The translations under genes were made by a program, and so were the position numbers. A DNA stretch of 64,000 nt from an uncultured Lachnospiraceae bacterium (lineage in GTDB: Bacteria > Bacillota > Clostridia > Lachnospirales > Lachnospiraceae), in the NCBI GenBank assembly GCA_910584945.1, contig CAJUDY010000012.1, positions 1 to 64,000 on the forward strand. The letters run 5' to 3'. The notes under the pieces were generated by a model. The model did not search any database. It saw only the letters and a program-made list of their open reading frames with translations, and was not told the DNA's origin. This document shows, in pieces, positions 49,801 to 57,584 of this stretch. Position 1 is the first letter of the stretch. The number at the start of each line of letters is the position of its first letter.

Positions 49801-50296
49801 GGACGGGGGGCGGGCGGTGATCGGCGGCATGATTACCGCTAAGACGGTCAAGCCCACGAAGACCAATAAGATGATGGCCTTTATCACCGTGGAGGATCTG
49901 GTGGGGACGGTGGAAGTGCTCATATTCCCGAGGGATTACGAGAAAAACAGCAGTCTTTTGAACATTGACAGCAAAGTATTCGTAAGCGGGCGTATCTCTG
50001 CGGAGGAGGAGAAAGCCAGCAAGATGATTCTGGAGCGGATTACCCCCTTCGAGACGCCGAAGAGACAGCTCTGGATTCAGTTTTCCGATATGGAATCGTA
50101 TGAGAGCCGGGAGAAGGAACTGTACCAGGCGCTGATGGACAGCGAGGGGGAGGACCAGGTGATTGTCTATGTGAAAAAGGAGAAAAAGAAAAAAACGCTG
50201 CCCTCAAGCCGCAATGTTCAGGCGAATCAGGAGCTTTTGGAACATTTGTATGAGCGATTCGGAGAAGAAAATGTAAAAGCGGTAGAGAAGTATTGA
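46838..50296 (+). CDS. dnaE: DNA polymerase III alpha subunit, DnaE type
   Basis: This 1152-residue replicative polymerase has a PHP domain at 1-200 (FVHLHVHTEYSLLDG), the polymerase core with catalytic PDIDIDF near 396-402, the finger/thumb region, a helix-hairpin-helix tandem near 800-860, and a C-terminal OB fold (MAFITVEDLVGTVEVLIFP). There is no exonuclease insertion, so it is DnaE, not PolC. In Firmicutes it extends RNA primers. Length is complete. Confidence 0.96.
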   Translation: MSFVHLHVHTEYSLLDGSNKIKEYVSRVKELGMDSAAITDHGVMYGVIDFYKEAKAQGIRPILGCEVYVAPGSRFDKETSGGEDRYYHLVLLAENNEGYQNLMKIVSVGFTEGFYYRPRVDKEILRKHHEGIIALSACLAGEVQREIMKGQYDSACRAAKEYEEIFGKGNFFLELQDHGIPEQKQVNQALLRMSRELNLELVATNDVHYTYKEDVKPHDILLCLQTGKRLADEDRMRYEGGQYYVKSPEEMARLFPYAPKALENTQKIADRCRVEIEFGVTKLPRFDVPEGYTSWEYLNELCSQGLKERYPEDDGTLREQLTYELSIIQKMGYVDYFLIVWDFIRYARDHGIAVGPGRGSAAGSLVSYTLGITNIDPARYQLLFERFLNPERVSMPDIDIDFCFERRQEVIDYVVRKYGKDRVVQIVTFGTLAARGVLRDVGRVMDLPYAFVDSIAKMVPQELNITLDKALTMNPEFRTLYETNEQVKELVDMSRRLEGLPRHTSMHAAGVVISQKDVVEYVPLSRAQDGSLTTQFTMTTLEELGLLKMDFLGLRTLTVIQNAVKLVEKGRQVKLDMDHVDYDDAAVLESLGTGKTDGVFQLESAGMKSFIKELKPKSLEDVIAGISLYRPGPMDFIPQYIRGKNHPETITYDCPELESILEPTYGCIVYQEQVMQIVQKLAGYTLGRSDLLRRAMSKKKAAVMQKERQNFVYGNEAEQVPGCIRRGIPETIANKIYDEMIDFAKYAFNKSHAAAYAVVAYQTAWLKYYYPVEFMAALMTSVIDNASKVSEYIVTCRQMGIGILAPDVNESEAVFSVSGGSIRYGLNAIKSVGKPVLEGLLKEREKNGPFVSLSDFIERVSGKEINKRTVESFIKSGAFDSFPENRRQMMMIYGPIMDQTAQKRKTELAGQMSLFDFAAEEDKAAFRIKVPKVSEYPKEDILAFEKEVLGFYISGHPLEAYEQQWRRGITHVSTDFYAPEEGEASKIRDGGRAVIGGMITAKTVKPTKTNKMMAFITVEDLVGTVEVLIFPRDYEKNSSLLNIDSKVFVSGRISAEEEKASKMILERITPFETPKRQLWIQFSDMESYESREKELYQALMDSEGEDQVIVYVKKEKKKKTLPSSRNVQANQELLEHLYERFGEENVKAVEKY

Positions 50297-50363
50297 AAAT
50301 ATGGACAAAATGAATTAGAATTATAAAAAACACCATACCAAACACTTATCTGGAGGAAGGACC

Positions 50364-51338
50364 ATGGCAAAAGAAGTGAACACAATCGGGGTTTTGACAA
50401 GCGGCGGCGATGCGCCGGGTATGAACGCGGCGATCCGTGCAGTCGTGAGGAAAGCGTGTGCAAACGGAAAGAAAGTAAAAGGAATCCGCAGAGGCTATCA
50501 GGGGCTTCTGGAGGAGGATATCGTGGATATGGGCCGGGAGTCGGTCAGCGACATTCTGGACCAGGGCGGCACCATCCTTTTCACGGCCCGCTGCTCGGAG
50601 TTCCGCACGGAGGAAGGCCAGAAAAAGGGTGCGGAGATCTGTAAAAAGTGCGGCATCGACGGTCTGGTGGTCATCGGCGGAGACGGTTCCTTTGCGGGAG
50701 CCCAGAAGCTGGCGTCTTTTGGCGTCAACACGGTGGGAGTCCCAGGCACCATCGACCTGGACATTGCCTGTACGGATTACAGCATCGGCTTTGACACTGC
50801 GGTGAACACGGCGATGGACGCCATTGACAAGGTGCGCGATACCTCCACTTCCCATGAGCGCTGCAGCATCATCGAGGTGATGGGAAGAGACGCGGGGTAT
50901 ATCGCTCTGTGGAGCGGAATCGCGAACGGCGCGGAAGATATTCTGATTCCGGAAGTCTATGATTATGACGAGCAGAAGATCATCAACGATATCATCCGGA
51001 ACCGGAAGCTTGGCAAAAAGCATTATATTATCATCAATGCGGAGGGCATCGGCCACTCTACCTCCATGGCAAGACGAATTGAAGCGGCGACGGGTATGGA
51101 GACCAGAGCGACGATCCTGGGCTACATGCAGCGCGGCGGCAATCCTACCTGCCGGGACCGGGTGTATGCAACCATGATGGGAAGTCTGGCGGTGGACCTG
51201 CTCTGCGAAGGGAAGTCCAACCGGGTGGTGGGTTACAAGGATGGAGAGTTCAAAGATTTTGACATCGACGAGGCCCTTGCCATGAAGAAGACCGTCTCGC
51301 CTTATATGATGCATGTAGCCATGGATATGTCGAAGTGA
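50364..51338 (+). CDS. pfkA: ATP-dependent 6-phosphofructokinase
   Basis: This 324-residue PfkA makes fructose 1,6-bisphosphate. The ATP site GGDGS is at 105-109. The catalytic loop at 129-133 reads TIDLD; the base D131 and metal-site D133 are kept, but the usual Asn between them is Leu. The SIGFDTAVNTAMDAIDK and MGRDAGYIAL segments are canonical. GGAGG precedes the start. The stop overlaps the following methyltransferase start (TGATG). Confidence 0.94.
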   Translation: MAKEVNTIGVLTSGGDAPGMNAAIRAVVRKACANGKKVKGIRRGYQGLLEEDIVDMGRESVSDILDQGGTILFTARCSEFRTEEGQKKGAEICKKCGIDGLVVIGGDGSFAGAQKLASFGVNTVGVPGTIDLDIACTDYSIGFDTAVNTAMDAIDKVRDTSTSHERCSIIEVMGRDAGYIALWSGIANGAEDILIPEVYDYDEQKIINDIIRNRKLGKKHYIIINAEGIGHSTSMARRIEAATGMETRATILGYMQRGGNPTCRDRVYATMMGSLAVDLLCEGKSNRVVGYKDGEFKDFDIDEALAMKKTVSPYMMHVAMDMSK

Positions 51339-52108
51339 TGATCGCCAGTACTTCAAATCCGCAGGTCAGGAATCTTCTGCAGCTCCAGAAAAAAGCCCGG
51401 GTGCGGAACGGGCAGGATGTATTTCTGGCCGAAGGTCTTAAGATGTTCCTGGAAGCTCCCAAGGCGCGGATACATAAGGTCTACCTGTCCAAAAGCCTGT
51501 ATGAGGAAAAGGGAGCGGGTTTCCTTCGGGATCTTCCGGCGGAAATAATGGAGGACCGGGTTTTCGCGGCGGTCAGCGACACGAAGACCCCCCAGGGAAT
51601 CCTCTGTGTCCTCCGGCAGTTCCACTACCGGCTGGAAGATCTGCTCACCAAAAAGCATCCGCTTTTGCTGCTTCTGGAAGACCTGCAGGACCCCGGGAAT
51701 ATGGGGACCATCTTTCGGACAGCAGAGGGCGCCGGCGTGGACGGCGTCCTTTTAAGCAAAAACTGTGTAGACCTTTACAATCCCAAGACCATCCGCTCCA
51801 CCATGGGTTCTATTTACCGGATGCCTTTTGTCTGCGTGGAGCGTCTGGAGGATACCCTGCCTTTTCTGAAAGAACGGGGCATCCGCACGTATGCAGCCCA
51901 TCTGCAGGGAAAAAACTGCTACGATGAAGAAGATTACCGAAGAGGGAGCGCATTCCTGATCGGCAATGAAGGGAACGGTTTGAGCCGGGAACTCAGTGAT
52001 CAGGCAGACGCCCTGATCCGTATTCCCATGCACGGACAGCTGGAATCCCTCAACGCGGCGGTTGCCGCATCCATCCTGATGTACGAAGCCTGCCGGCAGC
52101 GCCGGTAG
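51338..52108 (+). CDS. SpoU/TrmH-family 23S rRNA 2'-O-methyltransferase
   Basis: This 256-residue enzyme has an N-terminal L30e-like substrate-binding domain (about 1-95) and a C-terminal SPOUT domain with the three family motifs: NMGTIFRTAEGAG, IGNEGNGLS and IPMHGQLESLNAAVA. It methylates a ribose in rRNA using SAM. The start overlaps the pfkA stop. A GTG three bases upstream is the only alternative. Confidence 0.9.
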   Translation: MIASTSNPQVRNLLQLQKKARVRNGQDVFLAEGLKMFLEAPKARIHKVYLSKSLYEEKGAGFLRDLPAEIMEDRVFAAVSDTKTPQGILCVLRQFHYRLEDLLTKKHPLLLLLEDLQDPGNMGTIFRTAEGAGVDGVLLSKNCVDLYNPKTIRSTMGSIYRMPFVCVERLEDTLPFLKERGIRTYAAHLQGKNCYDEEDYRRGSAFLIGNEGNGLSRELSDQADALIRIPMHGQLESLNAAVAASILMYEACRQRR

Positions 52109-52113
52109 GCTTT

Positions 52114-52289
52114 TTAAAAGTAACAGTTCAGCCATCCTCTGCAAAATGGGCGAATCATGCTCGCATGAATGAGCACATCTTGCAGAGGATGAGCGGAGCG
52201 CCTGATTATGAGCAAAGTTAGCTGCGTCAGCAGCGGGAAAGCGACGGAGTCGCCTTTGCGAATGGCGCGGGTTGAACGGTTACTTTTAA
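52114..52289. mobile_element. MITE-like structured element, 176 bp
   Basis: The ends are inverted repeats: TTAAAAGTAACAGTTCA (52114-52130) and TGAACGGTTACTTTTAA (52273-52289), 16 of 17 matching. Inside are a further 11-bp stem (ATCCTCTGCAA 52134-52144 with TTGCAGAGGAT 52180-52190) and two short hairpins (GCTGC/GCAGC at 52221-52234, GCGAC/GTCGC at 52241-52253). There is no coding frame with a ribosome site. This fits a non-autonomous miniature element or a folded RNA. Because the outer arms would also form an AAAA...TTTT-ended stem, it may act as a terminator for pfkA. Confidence 0.55.
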
Positions 52290-52322
52290 GATGCAAGTTT
52301 GATGCAATTTTGTAATAGAGCG

Positions 52323-52351
52323 TTGACAAATAACGTAACATCTGATAAAAT
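52323..52351 (+). promoter_or_regulatory. Sigma-A promoter of the SH3-SleB hydrolase
   Basis: TTGACA (52323-52328), 17 bases, TAAAAT (52346-52351), 48 bases before the start and 34 bases after the MITE-like element. Confidence 0.8.
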
Positions 52352-52398
52352 CTCCGTAATATATGTAATAATTTTGTAACATGTAGGAGGGAATACAG

Positions 52399-53415
52399 AT
52401 GTGGAAAAAAGGAACGGCGGCGATTTTTCTTGCAGCCATGTGGCTTGGCCTGACCGGATTTGCAAGTCTGGGAACCGAGGGAGACGATACGCTGAACGCC
52501 TTGATGGCGCAGCTGACATCAGAAGATGTAGAGGAGATTCTTACGGAAGATAAATGGGACGGTAAAGTCATGGCAAAGGTGGACGAGTCGGTCAGCATCC
52601 GGTCGGACGCCAGCACGGACGCTACAGTCATCGGCAAGCTGTTTAAAGGCGACGCAGGAGAGATCGTGGATCAGGCGGACGGATGGACTATGGTGCAGTC
52701 CGGGGATGTGACCGGATGGGTCAGCGATGATTATCTGGCTTTTGGACAGGAGGCGGAAGAGCGGGCCAAAGAAGACGTGGCCAAGGTTGCTACGGTAACT
52801 ACCCAGACTCTGAAGGTCAGAGATGCGGCCAGCACGGAGGCGCCGGTCATCGACCTGATCGGCAGGGGAGAGACCATTGAGGTCGGCGAGGAAGAAGACG
52901 GCTGGCTGGAGATTATTTATTCAGACGGCGATGTGAATTATGTCTCGTCAGAGTATGTGGAAGTGGACTACAAATACGGTGAGGCAAAGACTATAGAGGA
53001 GATCAAGGCAGAGGAGGCGGCGAGAAAGGCTGCGGAGGAGAAAGAGAAGAGAACCTCCAACTTAGGAGCAATCGCGGCGTCCGGAGATGAGATGCTTCTG
53101 TTGGCCTCCCTGATTCAGGCAGAGGCGGGCGGCGAGCCCTACGAAGGTCAGCTGGCAGTGGGGGCGGTCGTGATGAACCGCGTCAGAAGCGGGGCTTATC
53201 CGGGCACCATCGCGGACGTCATCTCGGCGCCTGGACAGTTCGGTCCCGCGGCCACCGGAAGAGTGGCGGCGATCATGGCAGCCGGTCCCAGGGCAAGCTG
53301 CGTACAGGCAGCACAGGCAGCGTTAAACGGGGAGACCACCGTGGGTAGCCTGACGCATTTCCGCAGAGCGGGCGGTATTGACGGACTTATCATCGGAAAT
53401 CACGTGTTTTATTGA
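52399..53415 (+). CDS. Exported cell-wall hydrolase with two SH3b domains and a SleB-type domain
   Basis: This 338-residue protein has a signal peptide (about 1-22) and two bacterial SH3 domains (about 55-115 and 130-190) for wall binding. A charged helical linker follows (about 195-215), then a C-terminal Hydrolase_2/SleB-type domain (about 218-338) with LIQAEAGGEPYEGQLAVG, whose Glu is the expected catalytic acid. SleB-type enzymes cleave peptidoglycan, in spores often the cortex. The SH3 pair and the strong sigma-A promoter suggest vegetative use. Confidence 0.9.
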   Translation: MWKKGTAAIFLAAMWLGLTGFASLGTEGDDTLNALMAQLTSEDVEEILTEDKWDGKVMAKVDESVSIRSDASTDATVIGKLFKGDAGEIVDQADGWTMVQSGDVTGWVSDDYLAFGQEAEERAKEDVAKVATVTTQTLKVRDAASTEAPVIDLIGRGETIEVGEEEDGWLEIIYSDGDVNYVSSEYVEVDYKYGEAKTIEEIKAEEAARKAAEEKEKRTSNLGAIAASGDEMLLLASLIQAEAGGEPYEGQLAVGAVVMNRVRSGAYPGTIADVISAPGQFGPAATGRVAAIMAAGPRASCVQAAQAALNGETTVGSLTHFRRAGGIDGLIIGNHVFY

Positions 53416-53420
53416 GATGG

Positions 53421-53464
53421 AAAAACTGTTACCAGTCACAAAAATAACTGGTAACAGTTTTTTT
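53421..53464 (+). terminator. Terminator of the SH3-SleB gene
   Basis: A 13-bp stem AACTGTTACCAGT/ACTGGTAACAGTT with a ten-base loop, flanked by an A-run and TTTTTTT. Confidence 0.95.
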
Positions 53465-53538
53465 GCGTATCCTCTGGTAAATTGCAGAAAAGTGGTGTAT
53501 AATAAGCACAACTATAGAAGGAATGGAGGTACCGTATC

Positions 53539-54003
53539 ATGATGTCAATGGACCCGGCAATCCTCTGGCTTGGGCTTGTGATCATTCTTTTGATCATTGA
53601 GATCGCAACCATGGGACTTACGACGATCTGGTTCGCAGGCGGCGCCATGGTCGCATTTTTCTCCACCTTTTTTGGTGCAAGTGCGGCAACACAGAGAACG
53701 ATCTTCCTTGTGTTGTCCCTGGCGCTTCTTGTGATCACGCGTCCTGTGGCGATCCGATATATGCGGGGCGGTCATGTGAAGACCAACGCGGACAGTCTGA
53801 TCGGGCGGTTGGCAGTGGTGACCGTTGAGATCAATAATCTCGGCCAGAGCGGGGAAGTGATCCTGTCTGACGTCAGCTGGACGGCAAGAAGCAAAGAAGA
53901 TGGCAGGGTGATACCAGTGGGGAGTAAAGTGAGAATCTGTGCCATAGAAGGCGTGAAGCTGATTGTGGAAGAGATAAAGGAGGAAGAAACATGCCTGTAT
54001 TAG
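53539..54003 (+). CDS. NfeD-family membrane protein
   Basis: This 154-residue protein has two to three N-terminal hydrophobic segments (about 8-28, 30-50 and 55-72) and a C-terminal OB-fold domain typical of short NfeD proteins (GRLAVVTVEINNLGQSGEV). NfeD proteins partner SPFH/stomatin-like proteins in membrane microdomains; the next gene is exactly that and overlaps by 13 bases. GGAGG precedes the start. Confidence 0.9.
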   Translation: MMSMDPAILWLGLVIILLIIEIATMGLTTIWFAGGAMVAFFSTFFGASAATQRTIFLVLSLALLVITRPVAIRYMRGGHVKTNADSLIGRLAVVTVEINNLGQSGEVILSDVSWTARSKEDGRVIPVGSKVRICAIEGVKLIVEEIKEEETCLY

Positions 54004-54908
54004 TAGCTGTATTGATATTAGTTCTTTTGATTATCTTAGCGTCCTGCGTCAAGATTGTGCCGCAGGCGACGGCTCTGGTGATGGAGCGCCTGGGCGCGTA
54101 CAATGGGACCTGGGGCGTCGGTATTCACTTTAAGGCGCCGTTCATCGACCGGATGGCCAAGAGAGTGACCCTAAAGGAGCAGGTGGTGGACTTCGCTCCT
54201 CAGCCTGTCATCACCAAAGACAATGTAACCATGCGGATCGACACGGTGGTCTTTTTTCAGATTACGGACCCGAAGCTGTTTGCATACGGCGTGGATAATC
54301 CCATCATGGCCATTGAAAATCTGACCGCCACGACTCTTCGGAATATCATCGGAGATCTGGAACTGGATCAGACGCTGACCTCCCGGGAGACCATCAACAC
54401 GAAGATGCGGGCGTCCCTGGATGTGGCGACAGACCCCTGGGGTATCAAGGTCAACCGTGTGGAGCTTAAGAACATCATACCGCCGGCGGCGATTCAGGAC
54501 GCCATGGAGAAGCAGATGAAGGCGGAGCGGGAGCGCCGGGAGGCGATCTTAAAGGCGGAAGGTGAGAAGAAGTCTACGATCCTGGTGGCGGAAGGCCAGA
54601 AGGAATCTGCGATCCTGGATGCGGAGGCAGAGAAGCAGGCCGCGATCCTGAGGGCGGAAGCAGAAAAGGAAAAGATGATTAAAGAGGCGGAAGGCCAGGC
54701 GGAGGCGATCCTTAAGGTGCAGAAAGCCAACGCGGACGGTCTGCGTTTCCTGAAAGAAGTGGGTGTGGACGATGCCGTGATTCAGCTTAAGAGTCTGGAA
54801 GCATTCATGAAGGCGGCGGACGGTCAGGCGACCAAGATTATCATCCCCTCGGAGATTCAGAAGCTTGCGGGGCTGGTGACTTCGGCGGTGGAAGTAGCAA
54901 AAGAATAA
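53991..54908 (+). CDS. SPFH/stomatin-like membrane protein (QmcA type)
   Basis: This 305-residue protein has an N-terminal membrane anchor (2-20) and an SPFH/band-7 domain (about 25-185). A long coiled coil of AEGEK/AEAEK-type repeats follows (about 185-245) before the C-terminus. It oligomerises at the membrane and is thought to scaffold proteases and other complexes. It overlaps nfeD, the standard pair. It is followed by a terminator. Confidence 0.92.
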   Translation: MPVLVAVLILVLLIILASCVKIVPQATALVMERLGAYNGTWGVGIHFKAPFIDRMAKRVTLKEQVVDFAPQPVITKDNVTMRIDTVVFFQITDPKLFAYGVDNPIMAIENLTATTLRNIIGDLELDQTLTSRETINTKMRASLDVATDPWGIKVNRVELKNIIPPAAIQDAMEKQMKAERERREAILKAEGEKKSTILVAEGQKESAILDAEAEKQAAILRAEAEKEKMIKEAEGQAEAILKVQKANADGLRFLKEVGVDDAVIQLKSLEAFMKAADGQATKIIIPSEIQKLAGLVTSAVEVAKE

Positions 54909-54917
54909 GGAAAGTCA

Positions 54918-54946
54918 GGGCTGACAGGAAAAGTCAGCCCCTTTTT
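54918..54946 (+). terminator. Terminator of the nfeD/SPFH operon
   Basis: Stem GGGCTGAC/GTCAGCCC, loop AGGAAAA, followed by CTTTTT. Confidence 0.9.
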
Positions 54947-54970
54947 CAATATGACGGAGGAAGTGTTTAT

Positions 54971-55957
54971 ATGGACTTAAAAGGAAGAGATTTTTTAAAA
55001 CTGCTGGATTTTACTCCGGAGGAGATCGGATATCTTTTGGATCTGGCGGCGGAACTGAAAGAGAAGAAGAAAAACGGGATTCCCATGGATACCCTGCGGG
55101 GCAGGAATGTGGCGCTGATTTTTGAGAAGACCAGTACCAGGACCCGCTGTTCTTTTGAGGTGGCGGCCCATGACCTGGGGATGGGGACCACCTATCTGGA
55201 GCCAACAGGGTCCCAGATCGGGAAAAAAGAAAGCATCGCGGACACTGCCCGGGTTTTGGCGGGCATGTATGAAGGGATCGAGTACCGGGGCTTTGGACAG
55301 GAGATCGTGGAGGACCTGGCAAAGTACTCAAAAGTTCCTGTGTGGAACGGTCTGACCAATGAATTTCATCCGACCCAGATCCTGGCGGATCTTCTGACGA
55401 TCCGGGAGCACTTCGGGACCTTGAAGGTAAAGGTCGTCTATATGGGCGACGCCCGCTACAATATGGGCAATTCCTGGATGGTGGGATGCGCGAAGATGGG
55501 GATGGACTTTACCGCCTGCGCGCCGAAAAAATACTGGCCCTCGGAAGAACTGGTAAGACAGTGCCAGGAGATCGCCGGGAAGACCGGAGCAAAGATCACT
55601 CTGGAAGAAGACGTGACGAAGGGTACCAAAGACGCGGATGTGATTTACACAGACGTATGGGTGTCCATGGGTGAGCCGGATGAGGTGTGGGCAGAACGCA
55701 TCAGGGATCTCCTTCCCTACCAGGTCAACCGGGCAGTAATGGACAATGCCGGTTCCAGAGCGGTCTTTATGCACTGTCTGCCTGCGTTCCATGACCGGAA
55801 TACGACCATCGGCAAAGAGATCAGTGAGAAATACGGCCTTGACGCCATGGAGGTGACAGACGAGGTGTTTGAGTCCGATCAGTCGGTGGTGTTCCAGGAG
55901 GCGGAGAATCGGATGCATACCATCAAGGCGGTGATGGCTGCCACTCTGGGGGCATAG
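54971..55957 (+). CDS. argF: Ornithine carbamoyltransferase
   Basis: This 328-residue enzyme makes citrulline from ornithine and carbamoyl phosphate. The carbamoyl-phosphate motif S55-T-R-T58, the HPTQILADLLT segment and the HCLPAF motif are intact. No other arginine gene (argG, argH, arcA, arcC) is adjacent, so biosynthetic versus catabolic use cannot be decided. GGAGG lies before the ATG. Confidence 0.94.
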   Translation: MDLKGRDFLKLLDFTPEEIGYLLDLAAELKEKKKNGIPMDTLRGRNVALIFEKTSTRTRCSFEVAAHDLGMGTTYLEPTGSQIGKKESIADTARVLAGMYEGIEYRGFGQEIVEDLAKYSKVPVWNGLTNEFHPTQILADLLTIREHFGTLKVKVVYMGDARYNMGNSWMVGCAKMGMDFTACAPKKYWPSEELVRQCQEIAGKTGAKITLEEDVTKGTKDADVIYTDVWVSMGEPDEVWAERIRDLLPYQVNRAVMDNAGSRAVFMHCLPAFHDRNTTIGKEISEKYGLDAMEVTDEVFESDQSVVFQEAENRMHTIKAVMAATLGA

Positions 55958-55970
55958 AGAAGGCAGGATC

Positions 55971-56240
55971 ATGAGGTGGATTGCGAAAAACTATCAGGTG
56001 ATCTCCATATGGTTGAGCCTGCTTATTGTAAGCATGGGTTTTATCATTGGGTCTGACCGGGCCCTTATGGGAGTCGGCGTGCCCCTTACTTTTTTCGCTG
56101 GAGCGCTTTTGTACCTGTCGGGCAGTATCCGGGAGTGGAGACAGAACCGGATGCCTATGGTGCTGTTTGAACTTCTTCTTTTCCTCTGTATGTTGGCGGG
56201 GATGGTCCTGTCGCTTCTTCGGCTGGGAGGATTTCTGTGA
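55971..56240 (+). CDS. Small membrane protein, 89 residues
   Basis: This unrecognised protein has three hydrophobic segments (about 9-27, 31-51 and 62-85) and short basic loops (REWRQNR). It lies 13 bases after argF and overlaps the birA start by four bases (GTGA), so it is likely part of the argF-birA transcript. No function is assigned. Confidence 0.65.
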   Translation: MRWIAKNYQVISIWLSLLIVSMGFIIGSDRALMGVGVPLTFFAGALLYLSGSIREWRQNRMPMVLFELLLFLCMLAGMVLSLLRLGGFL

Positions 56241-57217
56241 AAGTTGAATTATTGAAGATCTTAAGAACGTCCGGGGAATATGTCTCTGGTCAGTATCTGT
56301 GCGGGCATTTTGGAGTGTCCCGGACGGCCATCTGGAAAGTGATCCGTCAGCTGAAGGAGGAGGGGTATGAGATCGAGGCGGTGAAGAATAAGGGCTATCG
56401 GATCTTGGTAACTCCGGATCTGATGACGGCGGAAGAGTTAGGAAGCCGGCTCTCCACAAAGTGGATGGGACGAAACTGTGTTTACCGGGAAAGTGTGGAT
56501 TCCACCAACAACTGTGCCAGACGGCTGGCCGAGGAGGGGGAGGAAGAAGGCACCCTGGTGGTGGCGGAAGAACAGACGGGAGGGAAAGGCAGAAGGGGAA
56601 GGAGTTGGACCGCGTCGAAGGGAAGGAATATCATGATGACGCTGCTTCTTCGTCCGAAGATCCGGCCGGAACATGCATCCAGGCTGACTCTTCTGATGGC
56701 CATGGCCGTGGCGGAGGGCATCCGTAAGACGACCGGACTTTCTGCCGGGATCAAGTGGCCCAACGATGTGGTGGTCGATGGAAAAAAGGTGTGCGGGATT
56801 TTAACGGAGTTGAGCACGGAAGTGGATTATGTCAACTATGTCGTCATCGGCGTGGGCATTAATGTGAACCAGGAACATTTCCCCGACGAAATTTCAGAGG
56901 TGGCGGGTTCCCTCTGCCAGAAGACAGGGGAGAAGATCAAAAGAGCAAAGCTGGCGGCAGCGGTGCTGGAAGAACTGGAGAGGCTGTATGAGATCTTTCT
57001 TAAGACCGAAGATCTCTCGGCCTTGTATGAAAGCTACAATCTGCGCTGTGTCAATATCGGTCATGAGATCCGGGTACTGGAACCGGGGAAAGAATATACA
57101 GGAACCACCGACGGGATCAATGCCAGAGGAGAGCTGGTGGTGCGGAAGGCGGACGGGACTTTGACAGAAGTCTACGCCGGAGAAGTGTCTGTCAGGGGAT
57201 TGTATGGATACGTATAG
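56237..57217 (+). CDS. birA: Bifunctional biotin--[acetyl-CoA-carboxylase] ligase and biotin repressor
   Basis: This 326-residue protein has an N-terminal winged helix (about 1-60, GHFGVSRTAIWKVIRQLKEE), a central ligase domain with the biotinyl-AMP loop GKGRRGRSW near 119-127 and KWPNDVVV, and a C-terminal SH3-like domain (about 270-320). It biotinylates carboxylases and may repress biotin genes. A GTG start at 56237 is used because GGGAGG precedes it. No biotin-synthesis genes are in the window. Confidence 0.92.
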   Translation: MKVELLKILRTSGEYVSGQYLCGHFGVSRTAIWKVIRQLKEEGYEIEAVKNKGYRILVTPDLMTAEELGSRLSTKWMGRNCVYRESVDSTNNCARRLAEEGEEEGTLVVAEEQTGGKGRRGRSWTASKGRNIMMTLLLRPKIRPEHASRLTLLMAMAVAEGIRKTTGLSAGIKWPNDVVVDGKKVCGILTELSTEVDYVNYVVIGVGINVNQEHFPDEISEVAGSLCQKTGEKIKRAKLAAAVLEELERLYEIFLKTEDLSALYESYNLRCVNIGHEIRVLEPGKEYTGTTDGINARGELVVRKADGTLTEVYAGEVSVRGLYGYV

Positions 57218-57227
57218 GAGTGAAAAG

Positions 57228-57584
57228 ATGAATCAGGAACGCATGGTGCTCTGCGGAGCCAGCGCCTACGAACAGAAATATTATCTGAATGAAGCCTTTG
57301 GACGTCTTCCATCCCGGATTCAGGACGAGCTGAAGATTATGTGCGTTCTCTTCACGGAGGATGTGGGCGGCGTCCTGACGCTGGTATTTGACGAAGAAGG
57401 AAGGCTGCTTCTGGAAGTAACAACAGAGGAAGGAGACTTTTTATTTGACGAAATCGGAAGCGAGTTGAAGATCCGGCAGATCCAGAGAGAGAAGGCGGAG
57501 CTTCTGCAGGCCCTGGAGATGTATTACCGCGTGATTTTGAAAGGTGAGGTGTCCTTGTATGATACAAAAGCTGAAGATCGGTGA
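57228..57584 (+). CDS. Conserved hypothetical protein, DUF6145-like
   Basis: This 118-residue soluble acidic protein contains CGASAYEQKYYLNEAF near the N-terminus and VLFTEDVGGVLTL in the middle. I associate this pattern with DUF6145 proteins of Lachnospiraceae, with moderate confidence; function is unknown. TAGGAG lies eight bases before ATG 57228; an in-frame ATG at 57204 inside birA lacks one. It overlaps dusB by 26 bases. Confidence 0.78.
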   Translation: MNQERMVLCGASAYEQKYYLNEAFGRLPSRIQDELKIMCVLFTEDVGGVLTLVFDEEGRLLLEVTTEEGDFLFDEIGSELKIRQIQREKAELLQALEMYYRVILKGEVSLYDTKAEDR

